Assembly: GCA_947243845.1 (NCBI GenBank)
Contig: CAMXIF010000015.1
Coordinates: forward strand, 19,760 to 83,759
Direction: 5' to 3'
Length of the DNA stretch: 64,000 bases
Origin: an uncultured bacterium
Lineage (GTDB): Bacteria > Bacillota > Clostridia > Lachnospirales > Lachnospiraceae
How positions within the stretch are numbered: the stretch's first letter is position 1; each line of letters opens with the position of its first letter. A program made the position numbers and the translations under genes. The notes beneath the pieces were generated by a model, which was given only the letters and a program-made list of their open reading frames with translations, was not told where the DNA came from and searched no databases. Below are positions 16,261-26,318 of this stretch, piece by piece.

Positions 16261-16551
16261 CTATCTACTTATTTTAACTTTGTTGTATCGTTTCAACAGC
16301 AGTATAGTCACAAAATATACTATTAATAAATTTATTGCGAGTCTAAATCCATTTATATGTATTGTCGAGAAAAGATTAGCATGAATGATTGGTTTGTCAT
16401 AAACCGTCAAAAATGGCAAAGGAAAACCAACTTGATATTCATATTCATCAACCTTAAAAGGCATAAAATATGATATTAGTATTTCAAAATAAACTGAGAA
16501 ATTTAACACCTTCCAATTAATTTGTTTGATAATCCAATCTATACTTTTCAT
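16261..16551 (-). CDS. Small hypothetical membrane protein
   Basis: A 96-residue protein I do not recognise. It is AT-rich compared with its neighbours. One clear membrane helix lies near the C-terminus (about residues 70-90, LAINLLIVYFVTILLL), with basic residues after it, and an amphipathic N-terminal half (ILISYFMPFKVDEYEYQ). The ATG at 16551 is preferred because GGGAGA lies nine bases upstream and overlaps an earlier in-frame ATG at 16560. It sits directly beyond uvrC and is closed by its own terminator. The low GC suggests acquisition or relaxed constraint. Confidence 0.5.
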   Translation of the reverse strand: MKSIDWIIKQINWKVLNFSVYFEILISYFMPFKVDEYEYQVGFPLPFLTVYDKPIIHANLFSTIHINGFRLAINLLIVYFVTILLLKRYNKVKISR

Positions 16552-16593
16552 TGTGTCCATTCTCCCGATAATTGCAATAGTGATGGATAGTAT

Positions 16594-18486
16594 TTATACA
16601 CCAACACTACCCTCATTTCCCTTTTCTTCCCTCCGGAAAAACTCATAAATCTGCTTCCCGATATGCTCTGGAATCTCCGGCACCTCGCACAACCGTTCCA
16701 CCGATGCCTCTTTAATCTCGTTAATGGAACCAAAATGCCGCATCAGCGCCTTTCGTCTGGCAGGCCCCACCCCAGGAATCTCATCCAGCACGGATTTTAC
16801 CTGGGCTTTGGAGCGCAGTGACCTGTGGTACTCGATAGCGAAACGGTGGGCCTCGTCCTGAATCCTGGTGATCAGCTTAAAGCCTTCCGAATGGGTATCG
16901 ATGGGAATCTCCACATTCTGATAATACAGACCCCTGGTACGATGGTTATCGTCTTTTACCATCCCGCACACTGGGATATCCAGATGCAGCTCCGCCAGCA
17001 CTTGCAATGCGATATTGACCTGTCCCCTGCCGCCGTCCATCAATAACAGGTTCGGAAACTTGGTAAAGCTGCCAAAAGCATGGTCCACCTCTTTGCGGGT
17101 TAAATCTTCTTTCTCCTCCATGCCGTGTACAAACCGTCTGGTGAGTACCTCTCTCATGCAGGCGTAATCATCCGGCCCGGACACAGATTGAATCCGGAAC
17201 TTCCGATAGTCGCTGCGCTTGGCCTTTCCTTTTTCAAAAACCACCATGGAACCCACATTGGCAAACCCGCTGATATTGGAAATATCATAAGCCTCCATCC
17301 GGCTCACGTCCTCTAATTTAAGAAGCGCCGCAATCTCTTTCATGGCGCCGATCGTCCGCCCCTCTTCCCGGCGGATGCGCTCCTTATCCTGACTCAAAAT
17401 AAGGTTCGCATTCTGCGCCGCCAGTTCCACCAGTTTCTCCTTGGCTCCTTTTCTAGGCACCCTGAGATATACCCGATTTCCCTTTCTGGCGGAAAGCCAT
17501 TTTTCCAAAATCTCTAAGTCTTCTATCTCCTCCTGCAGCATCAGTTCTTTGGGGATATAGGGCGTTCCCGCATAGAACTGTTTGACGAAATCCAGAAGGA
17601 TCTGTGCCGTATCATGACCTTCCACATGTGTCATGTAAAAATGTTCCCTGCCGATCAGTTTCCCGTCCCGGACGAAAAATACCTGCACCACCGCATCATG
17701 CTCGTCCTTCGCCAGGGCAATGATATCCTTATCCTCCCCATCGCTGTCCGTAATCTTCTGCTTCTGGGCTACACTCTTGACGCTGTTATATAAGTCTCTG
17801 AATCTGGCTGCCTCCTCAAATTCCATATTTTCTGACGCTAATGTCATTTTTTCTTCTAAATCCTTCAAAATAGGCCTGTAATTACCGTTCAAAAAATCCA
17901 GCGCCTGTTCCACCTTTTCCCGATATTCTTCCTTACTGATGTATCCCTGACAGGGTGCCGCGCACTGTTTAATATGATAATTCAGACAGGGCCGTTCCAA
18001 GCCGATATCCCTCGGCAATTTGCGGTTGCAAGTCTTAAGCTGGTACAGCTTATTCATCAGATCGATGGTATCTTTCACCGCTGCCGCGCCGGTATAGGGA
18101 CCGAAGTATTTCGACCGGTCCTTCTTCATTTCTCTGGAAAAAAGAATCCGTGGAAACTCCTCACCCATGGTAACCTTAATATAAGGATAGGTCTTATCGT
18201 CCTTGAGCATGGTGTTATATTTGGGGCTGTATTCTTTAATAAGGTTATTCTCTAAGACCAGCGCCTCTAACTCTGAGTCCGTCACAATATACTCAAACCG
18301 CGCGATCTGTTCCACCATCTTGTCAATCTGGGGACCTCTTCCCACAATCTTACGGAAATAAGAACGGACACGATTGTGCAGGTTTACGGCCTTGCCCACA
18401 TAGATGATAGTATCATTCCCGTCATGCATCAGATAGACGCCCGGTGAGTTAGGGAGCTTTTTCAGTTCCTCTTCAAAATCAAACAT
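16594..18486 (-). CDS. uvrC: UvrABC system protein C
   Basis: A 630-residue excinuclease subunit that makes both incisions during nucleotide excision repair after damage is marked by UvrA and UvrB. The N-terminal GIY-YIG nuclease is at residues 10-90 ([20 protein letters not shown]), the UVR motif near residue 205-240 ([21 protein letters not shown] in outline), the RNase H-like nuclease domain at 370-530 ([23 protein letters not shown]) and the helix-hairpin-helix pair at the end ([17 protein letters not shown]). All parts are intact. It follows ftsH on the same strand but is separated from it by a terminator. Confidence 0.96.
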   Translation of the reverse strand: MFDFEEELKKLPNSPGVYLMHDGNDTIIYVGKAVNLHNRVRSYFRKIVGRGPQIDKMVEQIARFEYIVTDSELEALVLENNLIKEYSPKYNTMLKDDKTYPYIKVTMGEEFPRILFSREMKKDRSKYFGPYTGAAAVKDTIDLMNKLYQLKTCNRKLPRDIGLERPCLNYHIKQCAAPCQGYISKEEYREKVEQALDFLNGNYRPILKDLEEKMTLASENMEFEEAARFRDLYNSVKSVAQKQKITDSDGEDKDIIALAKDEHDAVVQVFFVRDGKLIGREHFYMTHVEGHDTAQILLDFVKQFYAGTPYIPKELMLQEEIEDLEILEKWLSARKGNRVYLRVPRKGAKEKLVELAAQNANLILSQDKERIRREEGRTIGAMKEIAALLKLEDVSRMEAYDISNISGFANVGSMVVFEKGKAKRSDYRKFRIQSVSGPDDYACMREVLTRRFVHGMEEKEDLTRKEVDHAFGSFTKFPNLLLMDGGRGQVNIALQVLAELHLDIPVCGMVKDDNHRTRGLYYQNVEIPIDTHSEGFKLITRIQDEAHRFAIEYHRSLRSKAQVKSVLDEIPGVGPARRKALMRHFGSINEIKEASVERLCEVPEIPEHIGKQIYEFFRREEKGNEGSVGV

Positions 18487-18547
18487 CTTATTTTCCTTCT
18501 GTCAGTTATGATCTTTCTCTTATCTATCATAAATTGTACTGGAACAA

Positions 18548-18580
18548 ACAGGGCAAAGTCAATCATAGACTTTGCCCTGT
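18548..18580 (-). terminator. Terminator between ftsH and uvrC
   Basis: A perfect 13-bp stem (ACAGGGCAAAGTC, 7-nt loop) lies 12 bases beyond the ftsH stop. On the minus strand it is followed by TTTGTT, a modest U-run. Confidence 0.75.
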
Positions 18581-18591
18581 ATTATGGTTTG

Positions 18592-20934
18592 TCATTTATC
18601 CTCTTCAGATGTCCTGTCCGGTGCCTGAGAAAACAGTCCTCGGTTTCCGGAAGGAGCCTGCTGGTTACCTATTGGCTGATCGGCTGGCGTGTACTGCATC
18701 TGTGGTGTTTCCCCCGGTGTCTGCCCCTCCGGCTGTGCACCACCCATCATCTGACCTTCGGACTGTAGGTTCCCTGCCGACTGACCATTTGAAGTATATC
18801 CCGCCGGCGGCACACCGTCCGCTATCTGATCTCCGGATTGCAGATTCCCTGTCGGCTGACCGTCTGCCGGTTGACCCGTTGCTGTCTGGTCTGCCGTATC
18901 CCCGGATTTCTCCACAGCTTTCTCTTCCTTCTTATCCTTAAACCTCTCGGTCTCTTCCTCCACCGGTTCCGGAATCCCTTTTTCCTTCCGGAAAATCTTC
19001 ATGAATTCCTTACCTGTAATAGTCTCTTTCTCTATCAAATACGCCGCAAGTTTATCCATGATCTCACGGTTTTCTTTCAGAAGTTTCCTAGCCTTCTTAT
19101 AGCTGTCATGCAGCAGCTTCATGACTTCCGTATCGATATCCGCCGCCGTCACATCCGAACAGGTCAGTGACGCCCTGCCATCCAGATATTGACTCTCCAC
19201 CGTTGCCAATCCCATCAGGCCGAATTTCTTACTCATACCAAAACGTGTTATCATGTTGCGCGCGATGCTGGTTGCCTGTTCGATATCGTTGGCCGCCCCA
19301 GTGGTCACTGTGTCAAACACGATTTCCTCCGCCGCACGTCCGCCTAAGAGTCCCACCAGCCTATCCCGCAGTTCCGCCTCGGTATCCAGGTATTTCTCTT
19401 CCTCAGGTACATGCATGACATAGCCAAGCGCACCCATCGTCCGGGGCACAATGGTAATCTTCTGTACCGGCTCCGCATTCTTTTGCAGAGCACTCACCAG
19501 CGCATGTCCCACTTCATGATAGGAGACAATCTTACGCTCCTCCTTGCTCATGATGCGGTCTTTCTTCTCTTTACCCACCAGCACCTGCTCTACTGCGTCA
19601 AACAGATCCTTCTGGCTCACATACTCTCTGCCCATCTTCACGGCATTGATGGCCGCCTCGTTGATCATATTGGCCAGGTCAGAACCTACGGCGCCGGAAG
19701 TTGCCAGTGCGATTTCATTTAAATCCACCGTATCGTCCATCAGCACATCCTTGGAATGCACTTTAAGAATCTCCACACGACCCTTCAAATCCGGCTTATC
19801 CACGATGATACGCCTGTCAAAACGTCCCGGACGCAGAAGCGCTTTATCCAGAATCTCCGGCCTGTTGGTAGCCGCCAGAATAATGATACCCTTCTTACCG
19901 TCAAAACCGTCCATCTCAGAAAGAAGCTGGTTCAGAGTCTGCTCCCGCTCCTCATTGCCGCCGCCATACTTGGTATCACGGCTTCTGCCGATGGCATCAA
20001 TCTCATCGATGAATACGATACAAGGCGCATTTTTCTCAGCTTCCTTGAACAGATCACGGACACGGGATGCACCTACACCCACATACAACTCAATAAAGTC
20101 TGAACCTGACAGGGAAAAGAACGGCACATGCGCCTCGCCCGCCACCGCTTTGGCAAGCAGCGTCTTACCGGTACCGGGAGGGCCTACCAACAGCGCTCCT
20201 TTCGGCAGTCTTGCGCCAATCTTGGAATATTTCCCCGGATTATGCAGGAAATCTACCACTTCCACAAGAGATTCCTTGGCTTCGTCTTCACCTGCTACAT
20301 CTTTAAAGGTAATACCTGTCTCTTTCTGTACATAGGCCTTCGCCGTGCTCTTACCCACACCCATGGGCCCGCCTTTGCCGCCCATTCGCCTAAACAGCAG
20401 ACTCAAAAGTCCCCACATCAAAAGAACCGGGAGAATATAATAAAGCAGTACCGTCATGATCACACTGGAACTGTCAGAAACCTCTTTATGCATCTCCACA
20501 TTATGTTCCAGCAGTCGTTTAGCCAGCGTAGCATCATCTTCCATCTTACCAGTATAGTAGGTGATGCTGTTCATACCGTATCCGTAAGAAAATGGGGATT
20601 TCGTCTGCGCCGACTTCGGGTAAATCTCAATCCGGTCGGAACCCACCGAAACCTTCTCCACATTTCCTTCTTCCACCATCTTTACAAACTCATTGTAAGT
20701 AATCTCCTGATTGGTCGCACCCGTCAGCATTTTCATAAACAGACTGATACATAACAGGGTAACTAATGCCGCCACCACCAGCATGATCAAACTCTGTTTA
20801 CGGGGATCACTGCCATTCCCATTGCGGTTTCCATTCCCATTAGGCCCGCCTGAGCCGCCCGAACCGCCATTATTGCCGGGACCGCCCGCGCCTGGGCCGC
20901 CGCCGTTATCATATTGGTTCATATTATCTTCCAT
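18592..20934 (-). CDS. ftsH: ATP-dependent zinc metalloprotease FtsH with low-complexity tails
   Basis: A 780-residue membrane AAA+ protease that degrades misfolded membrane proteins and short-lived regulators. Two membrane helices (about residues 47-68 and 155-178) flank an extracytoplasmic domain. The AAA module has Walker A GPPGTGKTLLAKA and IVFIDEIDAIGR, and the second region of homology RPEILDKALLRPGRFDRR. The zinc protease motif YHEVGHALVSA is near residue 470. Two unusual parts are a glycine/asparagine-rich N-terminus (residues 8-40) and a C-terminal tail of about 95 residues rich in Gly, Gln and Pro with near-repeats of NLQS and GQPADGQ. Start at 20934 is backed by GAGGA six bases upstream. 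Confidence 0.95.
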   Translation of the reverse strand: MEDNMNQYDNGGGPGAGGPGNNGGSGGSGGPNGNGNRNGNGSDPRKQSLIMLVVAALVTLLCISLFMKMLTGATNQEITYNEFVKMVEEGNVEKVSVGSDRIEIYPKSAQTKSPFSYGYGMNSITYYTGKMEDDATLAKRLLEHNVEMHKEVSDSSSVIMTVLLYYILPVLLMWGLLSLLFRRMGGKGGPMGVGKSTAKAYVQKETGITFKDVAGEDEAKESLVEVVDFLHNPGKYSKIGARLPKGALLVGPPGTGKTLLAKAVAGEAHVPFFSLSGSDFIELYVGVGASRVRDLFKEAEKNAPCIVFIDEIDAIGRSRDTKYGGGNEEREQTLNQLLSEMDGFDGKKGIIILAATNRPEILDKALLRPGRFDRRIIVDKPDLKGRVEILKVHSKDVLMDDTVDLNEIALATSGAVGSDLANMINEAAINAVKMGREYVSQKDLFDAVEQVLVGKEKKDRIMSKEERKIVSYHEVGHALVSALQKNAEPVQKITIVPRTMGALGYVMHVPEEEKYLDTEAELRDRLVGLLGGRAAEEIVFDTVTTGAANDIEQATSIARNMITRFGMSKKFGLMGLATVESQYLDGRASLTCSDVTAADIDTEVMKLLHDSYKKARKLLKENREIMDKLAAYLIEKETITGKEFMKIFRKEKGIPEPVEEETERFKDKKEEKAVEKSGDTADQTATGQPADGQPTGNLQSGDQIADGVPPAGYTSNGQSAGNLQSEGQMMGGAQPEGQTPGETPQMQYTPADQPIGNQQAPSGNRGLFSQAPDRTSEEDK

Positions 20935-21231
20935 GAGGAATCCTCACTTTCTTATTATCCTGATATCTGTATACTCTATATCCTCTGCTGTCACAGTTTT
21001 ATGCGCAAATTCTCATTTCTGTTCCAACTACACTATTTACTATTATAGGGAAGGAAAAATCATAAATCAATAAGAGAATTATGAATTTGTGAACACAAGT
21101 ATAAAAGTATTATAAAGTTTTTTACAAAAATTATGTTTTAGTCTGGATTTTCCCCAAATTATTTTCTATAATGTTATAAGATATTGCTTTTTATTGGATT
21201 CGGAAACTTCTCGAAAGGCATGGACAAGCAG
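20935..21231. other. Divergent intergenic region ftsH/pyrG
   Basis: AT-rich region carrying the promoters of both genes. A TATAAT at about 21170 (bases 50-60 before the pyrG start) is the best -10 candidate for pyrG, but no good -35 fits. No gene or strong hairpin seen. Nothing like a reiterative pyrG leader with an initial G-run was found. Confidence 0.5.
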
Positions 21232-22839
21232 ATGGCAGTAAAATACGTATTTGTAACAGGCGGCGTTGTATCCGGTCTCGGTAAGGGGATCACGGCCGCA
21301 TCACTGGGAAGATTATTAAAAGCGCGTGGTTACAAGGTGACCATGCAGAAATTTGACCCCTATATCAATATTGATCCGGGTACCATGAACCCAATCCAAC
21401 ACGGTGAAGTGTTTGTCACAGAGGATGGAACCGAGACCGATCTGGATTTGGGACATTATGAGCGCTTTATTGATGAGAATCTGGACAAGAACTCCAATGT
21501 AACTACCGGTAAAGTATACTGGTCAGTGTTACAAAAGGAACGCCGGGGCGACTATGGCGGCGGTACCGTGCAAGTCATTCCCCATATTACCAATGAGATT
21601 AAGAGCCGGTTCTACCGCAACTTTACGGATCAGGATACCCGCATCGCTATCATCGAAGTGGGCGGTACGGTAGGTGACATCGAGAGCCAGCCCTTTTTAG
21701 AGTCCATTAGACAGTTCCAGCATGAGGTCGGCCATGAAAATGCGATTCTAATTCATGTGACTCTGATTCCCTATTTAAGCGCTTCCCAGGAACTTAAGAC
21801 CAAGCCCACTCAGGCCAGCGTCAAGGATCTTCAGGGAATGGGTATCCAGCCGGATATCATTGTATGCCGCAGCGAACACCCCCTGGATCAGGGAATCAAG
21901 GATAAGATTGCACTGTTTTGTAATGTACCAAATAACCGCGTTTTGCAGAATCTGGACGTGGAGCACCTCTATGAGGCACCCCTTGCCATGGAGAAAGAAC
22001 ATCTGGCACAGGTGGCCTGCGAGTGCCTGAATCTGGACTGTCCGGAACCCGATCTGGCAGACTGGAAAGCTATGGTGGAATCTCTGCGGACTCCTATCGG
22101 AGAGGTGACGATTGCTTTAGTAGGCAAGTATACACAGCTTCATGACGCTTATATCAGCGTAGTGGAAGCGTTAAAACATGGCGGTATTTCCAACCGTTGT
22201 GTGGTTGATATTCGATGGGTAGATTCCGAAACCGTCACCAAAGAGAATGTTGCTCAACTGCTGAATGGCGTAGACGGAATCTTAGTTCCCGGTGGTTTTG
22301 GCGACAGAGGAATCGAGGGCAAGATTAATGCGATCACTTATGCAAGGCAAAATAGGATTCCCTTCTTGGGACTCTGCCTCGGTATGCAGCTTGCCATTGT
22401 GGAATTTGCCAGAAACGTGATCGGATATAACGATGCCCACAGTATCGAGCTTGATCCTTCCACCACCCATCCCGTGATCGCGCTGATGCCTGATCAGAAC
22501 GGTGTGGAAGATATCGGCGGCACACTGCGCCTTGGCTCCTATCCCTGTGTGCTGGACAAGGACTCCAAAGCATACGCCCTTTATGGGGAGGAGACCATCC
22601 ATGAAAGACACAGACACCGTTATGAAGTCAATAACGATTATCGGGCTGTCCTCACGGAAAAAGGTATGCGTCTTATAGGCCTGTCACCTGACGGCCGTAT
22701 CGTGGAAATGTGTGAATTGCCTGAGCATCCGTTCTTCGTAGCCACACAGGCACATCCAGAATTAAAATCCAGACCCAACAGGCCTCATCCGCTGTTCAAA
22801 GGATTTGTGGAAGCGGCGCTGGCACAGAAACAGTCTTAA
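21232..22839 (+). CDS. pyrG: CTP synthase
   Basis: A 535-residue amidoligase that makes CTP from UTP, ATP and glutamine. The N-terminal synthetase domain begins [20 protein letters not shown], with [14 protein letters not shown] and [14 protein letters not shown]. The class I glutaminase domain has [16 protein letters not shown] (active-site cysteine) near residue 380 and [13 protein letters not shown] near the end (catalytic histidine and glutamate). The start at 21232 gives the family-typical MAVKY; ATG 21220 is possible because AAAGG lies near both. A 16-bp sequence including the stop is exactly repeated directly after the gene. It is convergent with the LysM gene. Confidence 0.95.
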   Translation: MAVKYVFVTGGVVSGLGKGITAASLGRLLKARGYKVTMQKFDPYINIDPGTMNPIQHGEVFVTEDGTETDLDLGHYERFIDENLDKNSNVTTGKVYWSVLQKERRGDYGGGTVQVIPHITNEIKSRFYRNFTDQDTRIAIIEVGGTVGDIESQPFLESIRQFQHEVGHENAILIHVTLIPYLSASQELKTKPTQASVKDLQGMGIQPDIIVCRSEHPLDQGIKDKIALFCNVPNNRVLQNLDVEHLYEAPLAMEKEHLAQVACECLNLDCPEPDLADWKAMVESLRTPIGEVTIALVGKYTQLHDAYISVVEALKHGGISNRCVVDIRWVDSETVTKENVAQLLNGVDGILVPGGFGDRGIEGKINAITYARQNRIPFLGLCLGMQLAIVEFARNVIGYNDAHSIELDPSTTHPVIALMPDQNGVEDIGGTLRLGSYPCVLDKDSKAYALYGEETIHERHRHRYEVNNDYRAVLTEKGMRLIGLSPDGRIVEMCELPEHPFFVATQAHPELKSRPNRPHPLFKGFVEAALAQKQS

Positions 22840-22856
22840 ACAGAAACAGTCTTAAA
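22825..22856 (+). repeat. 16-bp exact tandem duplication at the pyrG stop
   Basis: CAGAAACAGTCTTAAA occurs at 22825-22840 and again at 22841-22856. The first copy contains the stop codon TAA (22837-22839), so the second is noncoding. It looks like a recent slippage duplication. Confidence 0.85.
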
Positions 22857-22860
22857 TAAA

Positions 22861-22900
22861 ACAGGGCGAAATTTTATCAATCCATTTCGCCCTGTTTTTT
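22861..22900. terminator. Bidirectional terminator between pyrG and LysM gene
   Basis: A 12-bp stem ACAGGGCGAAAT / ATTTCGCCCTGT with an 11-nt loop, followed on the plus strand by TTTTTT and on the minus strand by TTTTATTT. It serves both convergent genes. Confidence 0.88.
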
Positions 22901-22909
22901 GATACTATC

Positions 22910-23749
22910 TTATTCTGCCGCTTTATCCAGATTTAACTTAATGCCAACATAAAGCAAATCCGGATCTTCTCCAATTGCTGCTTGATTAGTCTTATAAATC
23001 TGTCCCCAATACATACCCTCGCCAAGTTCCTGTTCTGCTATGCTCCACAGACAGTCGCCCTTTTTGACAATATAATCCTCTTTTTCGCTTTCGGCGGATT
23101 CTTTGTATTCCCTTTTTGCATACATCTCAGACAAAACTTCTGTCTGGGCATCCGAAACCTCCTGAACCCACTGCGCTGCCTCAGAATGCTCCGCAATAAT
23201 ATCATTATATTTAACCGCCACTTCACAATTCCTGTCTGTCATCTCATCAGAATACACAATCTCATATATTTCCTGAATGAGATCCTGTTCCAGATCGTCT
23301 GATGAATTATCGTCCATATAGAGATTTCCATCCTTGTCCCTGCCTACCAGAAATGTTCTTGCACCCGGCAGAGTGACATCCAGATCTTCAACTATCATCT
23401 CAGATTTCACAAAGATCAGCCAATACGTATCGTATGACAAAGGATATACAACTACATCTGTCACATCATGTCTGACAAATCCATATTCCAGAAGTACCTT
23501 TTTGCAAAGCATTTCCTCATCTAGTGCCTCCTCATCTGTAATATAATCTTCTAACGATGTGAGACTGTCTTTTGAGAGCGACCTGTAATATTCTCTGATA
23601 AATCTTTCGACTTCCTTTTCCTCCTGATTTTCTCTGGCCTCACACACGGACATCCCTTCACTTTGCGAAAATCCCTGAAATGCAACGGCTCCGATTATCA
23701 AGACTGCAGCAACTTTCAAAATACCTGTTATATTATATTGAAATTTCAT
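22910..23749 (-). CDS. Secreted or membrane-anchored LysM-domain protein
   Basis: A 279-residue protein with a signal-anchor helix near the start (about residues 10-28, LKVAAVLIIGAVAFQGF). The middle (residues 45-170) resembles an NTF2-like/cystatin-like extracellular fold but is not recognised with certainty. The last 60 residues form a LysM peptidoglycan-binding domain: DYIVKKGDCLWSIAEQELG, then YWGQIYKTNQAAIG and LLYVGIKLNL. It binds the cell wall and may position or regulate wall metabolism. Its ATG overlaps the TGA of the GH3 gene by four bases (ATGA), so it is translationally coupled to it. Confidence 0.75.
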   Translation of the reverse strand: MKFQYNITGILKVAAVLIIGAVAFQGFSQSEGMSVCEARENQEEKEVERFIREYYRSLSKDSLTSLEDYITDEEALDEEMLCKKVLLEYGFVRHDVTDVVVYPLSYDTYWLIFVKSEMIVEDLDVTLPGARTFLVGRDKDGNLYMDDNSSDDLEQDLIQEIYEIVYSDEMTDRNCEVAVKYNDIIAEHSEAAQWVQEVSDAQTEVLSEMYAKREYKESAESEKEDYIVKKGDCLWSIAEQELGEGMYWGQIYKTNQAAIGEDPDLLYVGIKLNLDKAAE

Positions 23750-26043
23750 GACTCTCCTTTTACTGCCGCATCATCATTCAGCATGTTCAACTTATCCACG
23801 ATTGCCTGAATATCCGCCATGCTCACTTTGCCGCCAAAGCTGACTGCACTCCGAAGCGGCGCAAATCTCGCCATCGCCTCGCTCATTTCATTCGTGATTG
23901 CCTCACTGGCCATACTGCTCTCCTCTCCAGCCGCCGAGAAAATATCGCTCCTGAGAAGATCCTTCACGATCTCTCTGGCTCTTGGATCCTTCAGCACATC
24001 ACCCATAGTCGTATCTGTGGTATATACAAAAGGAAGCACAACGGTGGATTCGACATAAACTTCTTTGGTCAGCACAATATCCCTGGAAGATTTCCCAATC
24101 ATAATATCGAACGCACCGGTCTCCACATGCCAGTCATGAATCCTCACACTGTAATAAGCAAACGCCCGCTTGTCCAATGTAAAAGTCACTGTCTTTGTCT
24201 CGCCGGGAGCCAGTTCCACCTTGGCAAAATCCCGCAGTTCCTTAACCGGCCGAATCACAGTGCTTTCCCGATCCGCCACATAAAGCTGTACCACTTCTTT
24301 ACCCGCCATCTTACCGGTGTTGGTCACGTCCACGAAAACCTTCATGGTATCTGTATCCTTCATCTGATCCTTATCCGTCCTCAGATTGGTATACGCAAAA
24401 GTAGTATAGGAAAGTCCATGGCCAAACGGGAAAAGAACATCCATTTTCTTCTTATCGTAATAGCGGTATCCCACAAAAATACCTTCCCGGTATTCTACCA
24501 TATCGCCTTCACCGATATAGGAAAGATAAGACGGATTATCTTCCAGTCTCAAAGGAAAAGTCTCCGGCAGTTTCGCACTGGGATTCACTTTGCCAAACAG
24601 AATATCACAGACTGCGCCTCCCACTGCCTGTCCACCAAGATAAGCCTCCAAGATACCCTTCACCTGTCCAACCCAGGGCATTTCCACCGGAGAACCATTG
24701 TGCAGCACCACCACGGTATTCGGCTGTACCTGCGCCACCTGCCGAATCAATTCATTCTGGCACGTGGGCATCGCCATATGCTCCCTATCAAATCCCTCCG
24801 ACTCAAAGGCATCCGGAAGCCCCGCAAAGATAACCGCTGCCTTCGCCTTCTTCGCTGCCTCCACAGCCTCCGCAAGCAGTTTCACATCTGTTTTATCTTC
24901 TTTGTCATCAAATCCCTGCGCATAAGTGACATTCCCCATATCCTTTGCCACATCCCACGCCGATGTAACCTTATGACTGTTAATATGGGAACTGCCGCCT
25001 CCCTGATAACGCGGTGATTTCGCATATTTACCGATGAAAACAACCTCATCCTTCTCAGATAGAGGAAGCACCCCTTCATTTTTCAAAAGAACGATTGTCT
25101 CCTCCGCCACCCTGCGCGCCATCTCATGATCCTTGTCCCTGTCAAACACAGCATTTTGGTTCCTGTTCTCCTCATAATAAAACACAATGTTCAAAATCCG
25201 TTCCACTGCCGTATCCAAAACACTCTCTTCGAGTTCTCCGCTCTGCACTGCGCCCACGATCAGTCGGTCATTGACTCCCATAGAAGATGGCATCTCCAGA
25301 TCAAGCCCCGCCTTTAAATCTTCCACACGGCTGTTGACCGCACCCCAGTCGCTCATCACATAACCGTCAAATCCCCACTCATCCCGCAGGACTTCCGTCA
25401 GATACTTGTGATTCTGAGCCGCATAGGTTCCATTAATCTTATTGTAAGAACACATCACCGTCCAAGGCTTTTCCTTTTTTACTGCACCCTCAAAAGCTGC
25501 CAGATAAATCTCCCGCAGTGTCCGCTCATCAACCCTGGAATCTGAAGACATTCTTCTGGTCTCCTGATTATTGGCCAAAAAATGTTTGATACTGGTACCT
25601 ACCTGCTTACTCTGCACCCCATGGATCAAGGCTCCCGCCATCTCACTGGCAACAAGCGGATCCTCAGAATAGTATTCAAAATTACGTCCGCATAAGGGAG
25701 AGCGCTTGATATTGACCGCCGGGCCGAGAATCACGCTCACACCCTCTGCCTGGCACTCCTCACCTAGGGTCTCCCCCATCTGCACCAGAAGTTCCCTGTT
25801 AAAAGAAGCCGCCGTGCCACATCCCGCCGGAAAACAAACCGCCTTGATACTGTCATTGACTCCTAAATGATCGCCCTCCTGATCCTGCTTACGCAGTCCG
25901 TGAGGCCCATCGGACACCATACTTGCAGGAATCCCCAGACGCTCCACCGCCTCCGTGTGCCAAAAATCCGCACCGGAACACATCGAAGCCTTCTCCTCCA
26001 GCGTCATCTTCGATATGATCTCCCTGATCTTGTCTGCTGTCAT
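23746..26043 (-). CDS. Glycoside hydrolase family 3 beta-glucosidase
   Basis: A 765-residue GH3 enzyme that cleaves terminal beta-linked sugars by a retaining mechanism. The (beta/alpha)8 domain begins TLEEKASMCSGADFWHT and has GIPASMVSDGPHGLRKQ near residue 35, the nucleophile region GYVMSDWGAVNS near residue 245 and the sandwich domain after 350 (GFDREHMAMP). The C-terminal fibronectin III-like domain (residues 600-690, GKMAGKEVVQLYVADRES) is present. No signal peptide, so probably intracellular. The start at 26043 is preferred because AGGAGGG is seven bases upstream; an earlier frame extension to 26148 has no such site. Overlaps the LysM gene by four bases. Confidence 0.92.
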   Translation of the reverse strand: MTADKIREIISKMTLEEKASMCSGADFWHTEAVERLGIPASMVSDGPHGLRKQDQEGDHLGVNDSIKAVCFPAGCGTAASFNRELLVQMGETLGEECQAEGVSVILGPAVNIKRSPLCGRNFEYYSEDPLVASEMAGALIHGVQSKQVGTSIKHFLANNQETRRMSSDSRVDERTLREIYLAAFEGAVKKEKPWTVMCSYNKINGTYAAQNHKYLTEVLRDEWGFDGYVMSDWGAVNSRVEDLKAGLDLEMPSSMGVNDRLIVGAVQSGELEESVLDTAVERILNIVFYYEENRNQNAVFDRDKDHEMARRVAEETIVLLKNEGVLPLSEKDEVVFIGKYAKSPRYQGGGSSHINSHKVTSAWDVAKDMGNVTYAQGFDDKEDKTDVKLLAEAVEAAKKAKAAVIFAGLPDAFESEGFDREHMAMPTCQNELIRQVAQVQPNTVVVLHNGSPVEMPWVGQVKGILEAYLGGQAVGGAVCDILFGKVNPSAKLPETFPLRLEDNPSYLSYIGEGDMVEYREGIFVGYRYYDKKKMDVLFPFGHGLSYTTFAYTNLRTDKDQMKDTDTMKVFVDVTNTGKMAGKEVVQLYVADRESTVIRPVKELRDFAKVELAPGETKTVTFTLDKRAFAYYSVRIHDWHVETGAFDIMIGKSSRDIVLTKEVYVESTVVLPFVYTTDTTMGDVLKDPRAREIVKDLLRSDIFSAAGEESSMASEAITNEMSEAMARFAPLRSAVSFGGKVSMADIQAIVDKLNMLNDDAAVKGES

Positions 26044-26144
26044 GTTATAACCCTCCTGTCTGCTCATCGCGCAGCCATATTCATATACTTGGCATTGCTG
26101 CCTTTCTAGTATGAACCGGCCGCTCTCTTTATAACCATAGTGTA

Positions 26145-26302
26145 ACATGACTGACCATATCTTCCTATATCTATGTTGATTATTTTTAAATCAATATTAC
26201 CTCATGGAAATGTGTTCCGTGAGTAAACACTATGTAAAATTTTGACACAGTTTATACTATTAAATAGCACCAATGATATATTTATGGTCAAGAAAGTGGT
26301 CA
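26145..26302. repeat. TATGGTCA motif cluster upstream of the integrase
   Basis: TATGGTCA lies inverted at 26152-26159 and direct at 26283-26290, where it is followed five bases later by GTGGTCA. The inverted copy belongs to a 15-bp sequence (26145-26159) that matches 14 of 15 bases, in opposite orientation, to 27429-27443 in the 3' end of the integrase gene. Confidence 0.6.
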
Positions 26303-26318
26303 GAAAGGAGATTTATAC

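Noticed and set aside
19544..20335. 263-residue frame on the plus strand opposite ftsH
   Set aside because: Antisense shadow of the highly conserved AAA domain; Ser/Pro-rich product, no family.
24127..25017. 296-residue frame opposite the GH3 gene
   Set aside because: Antisense shadow, His/Arg-rich, no ribosome binding site.
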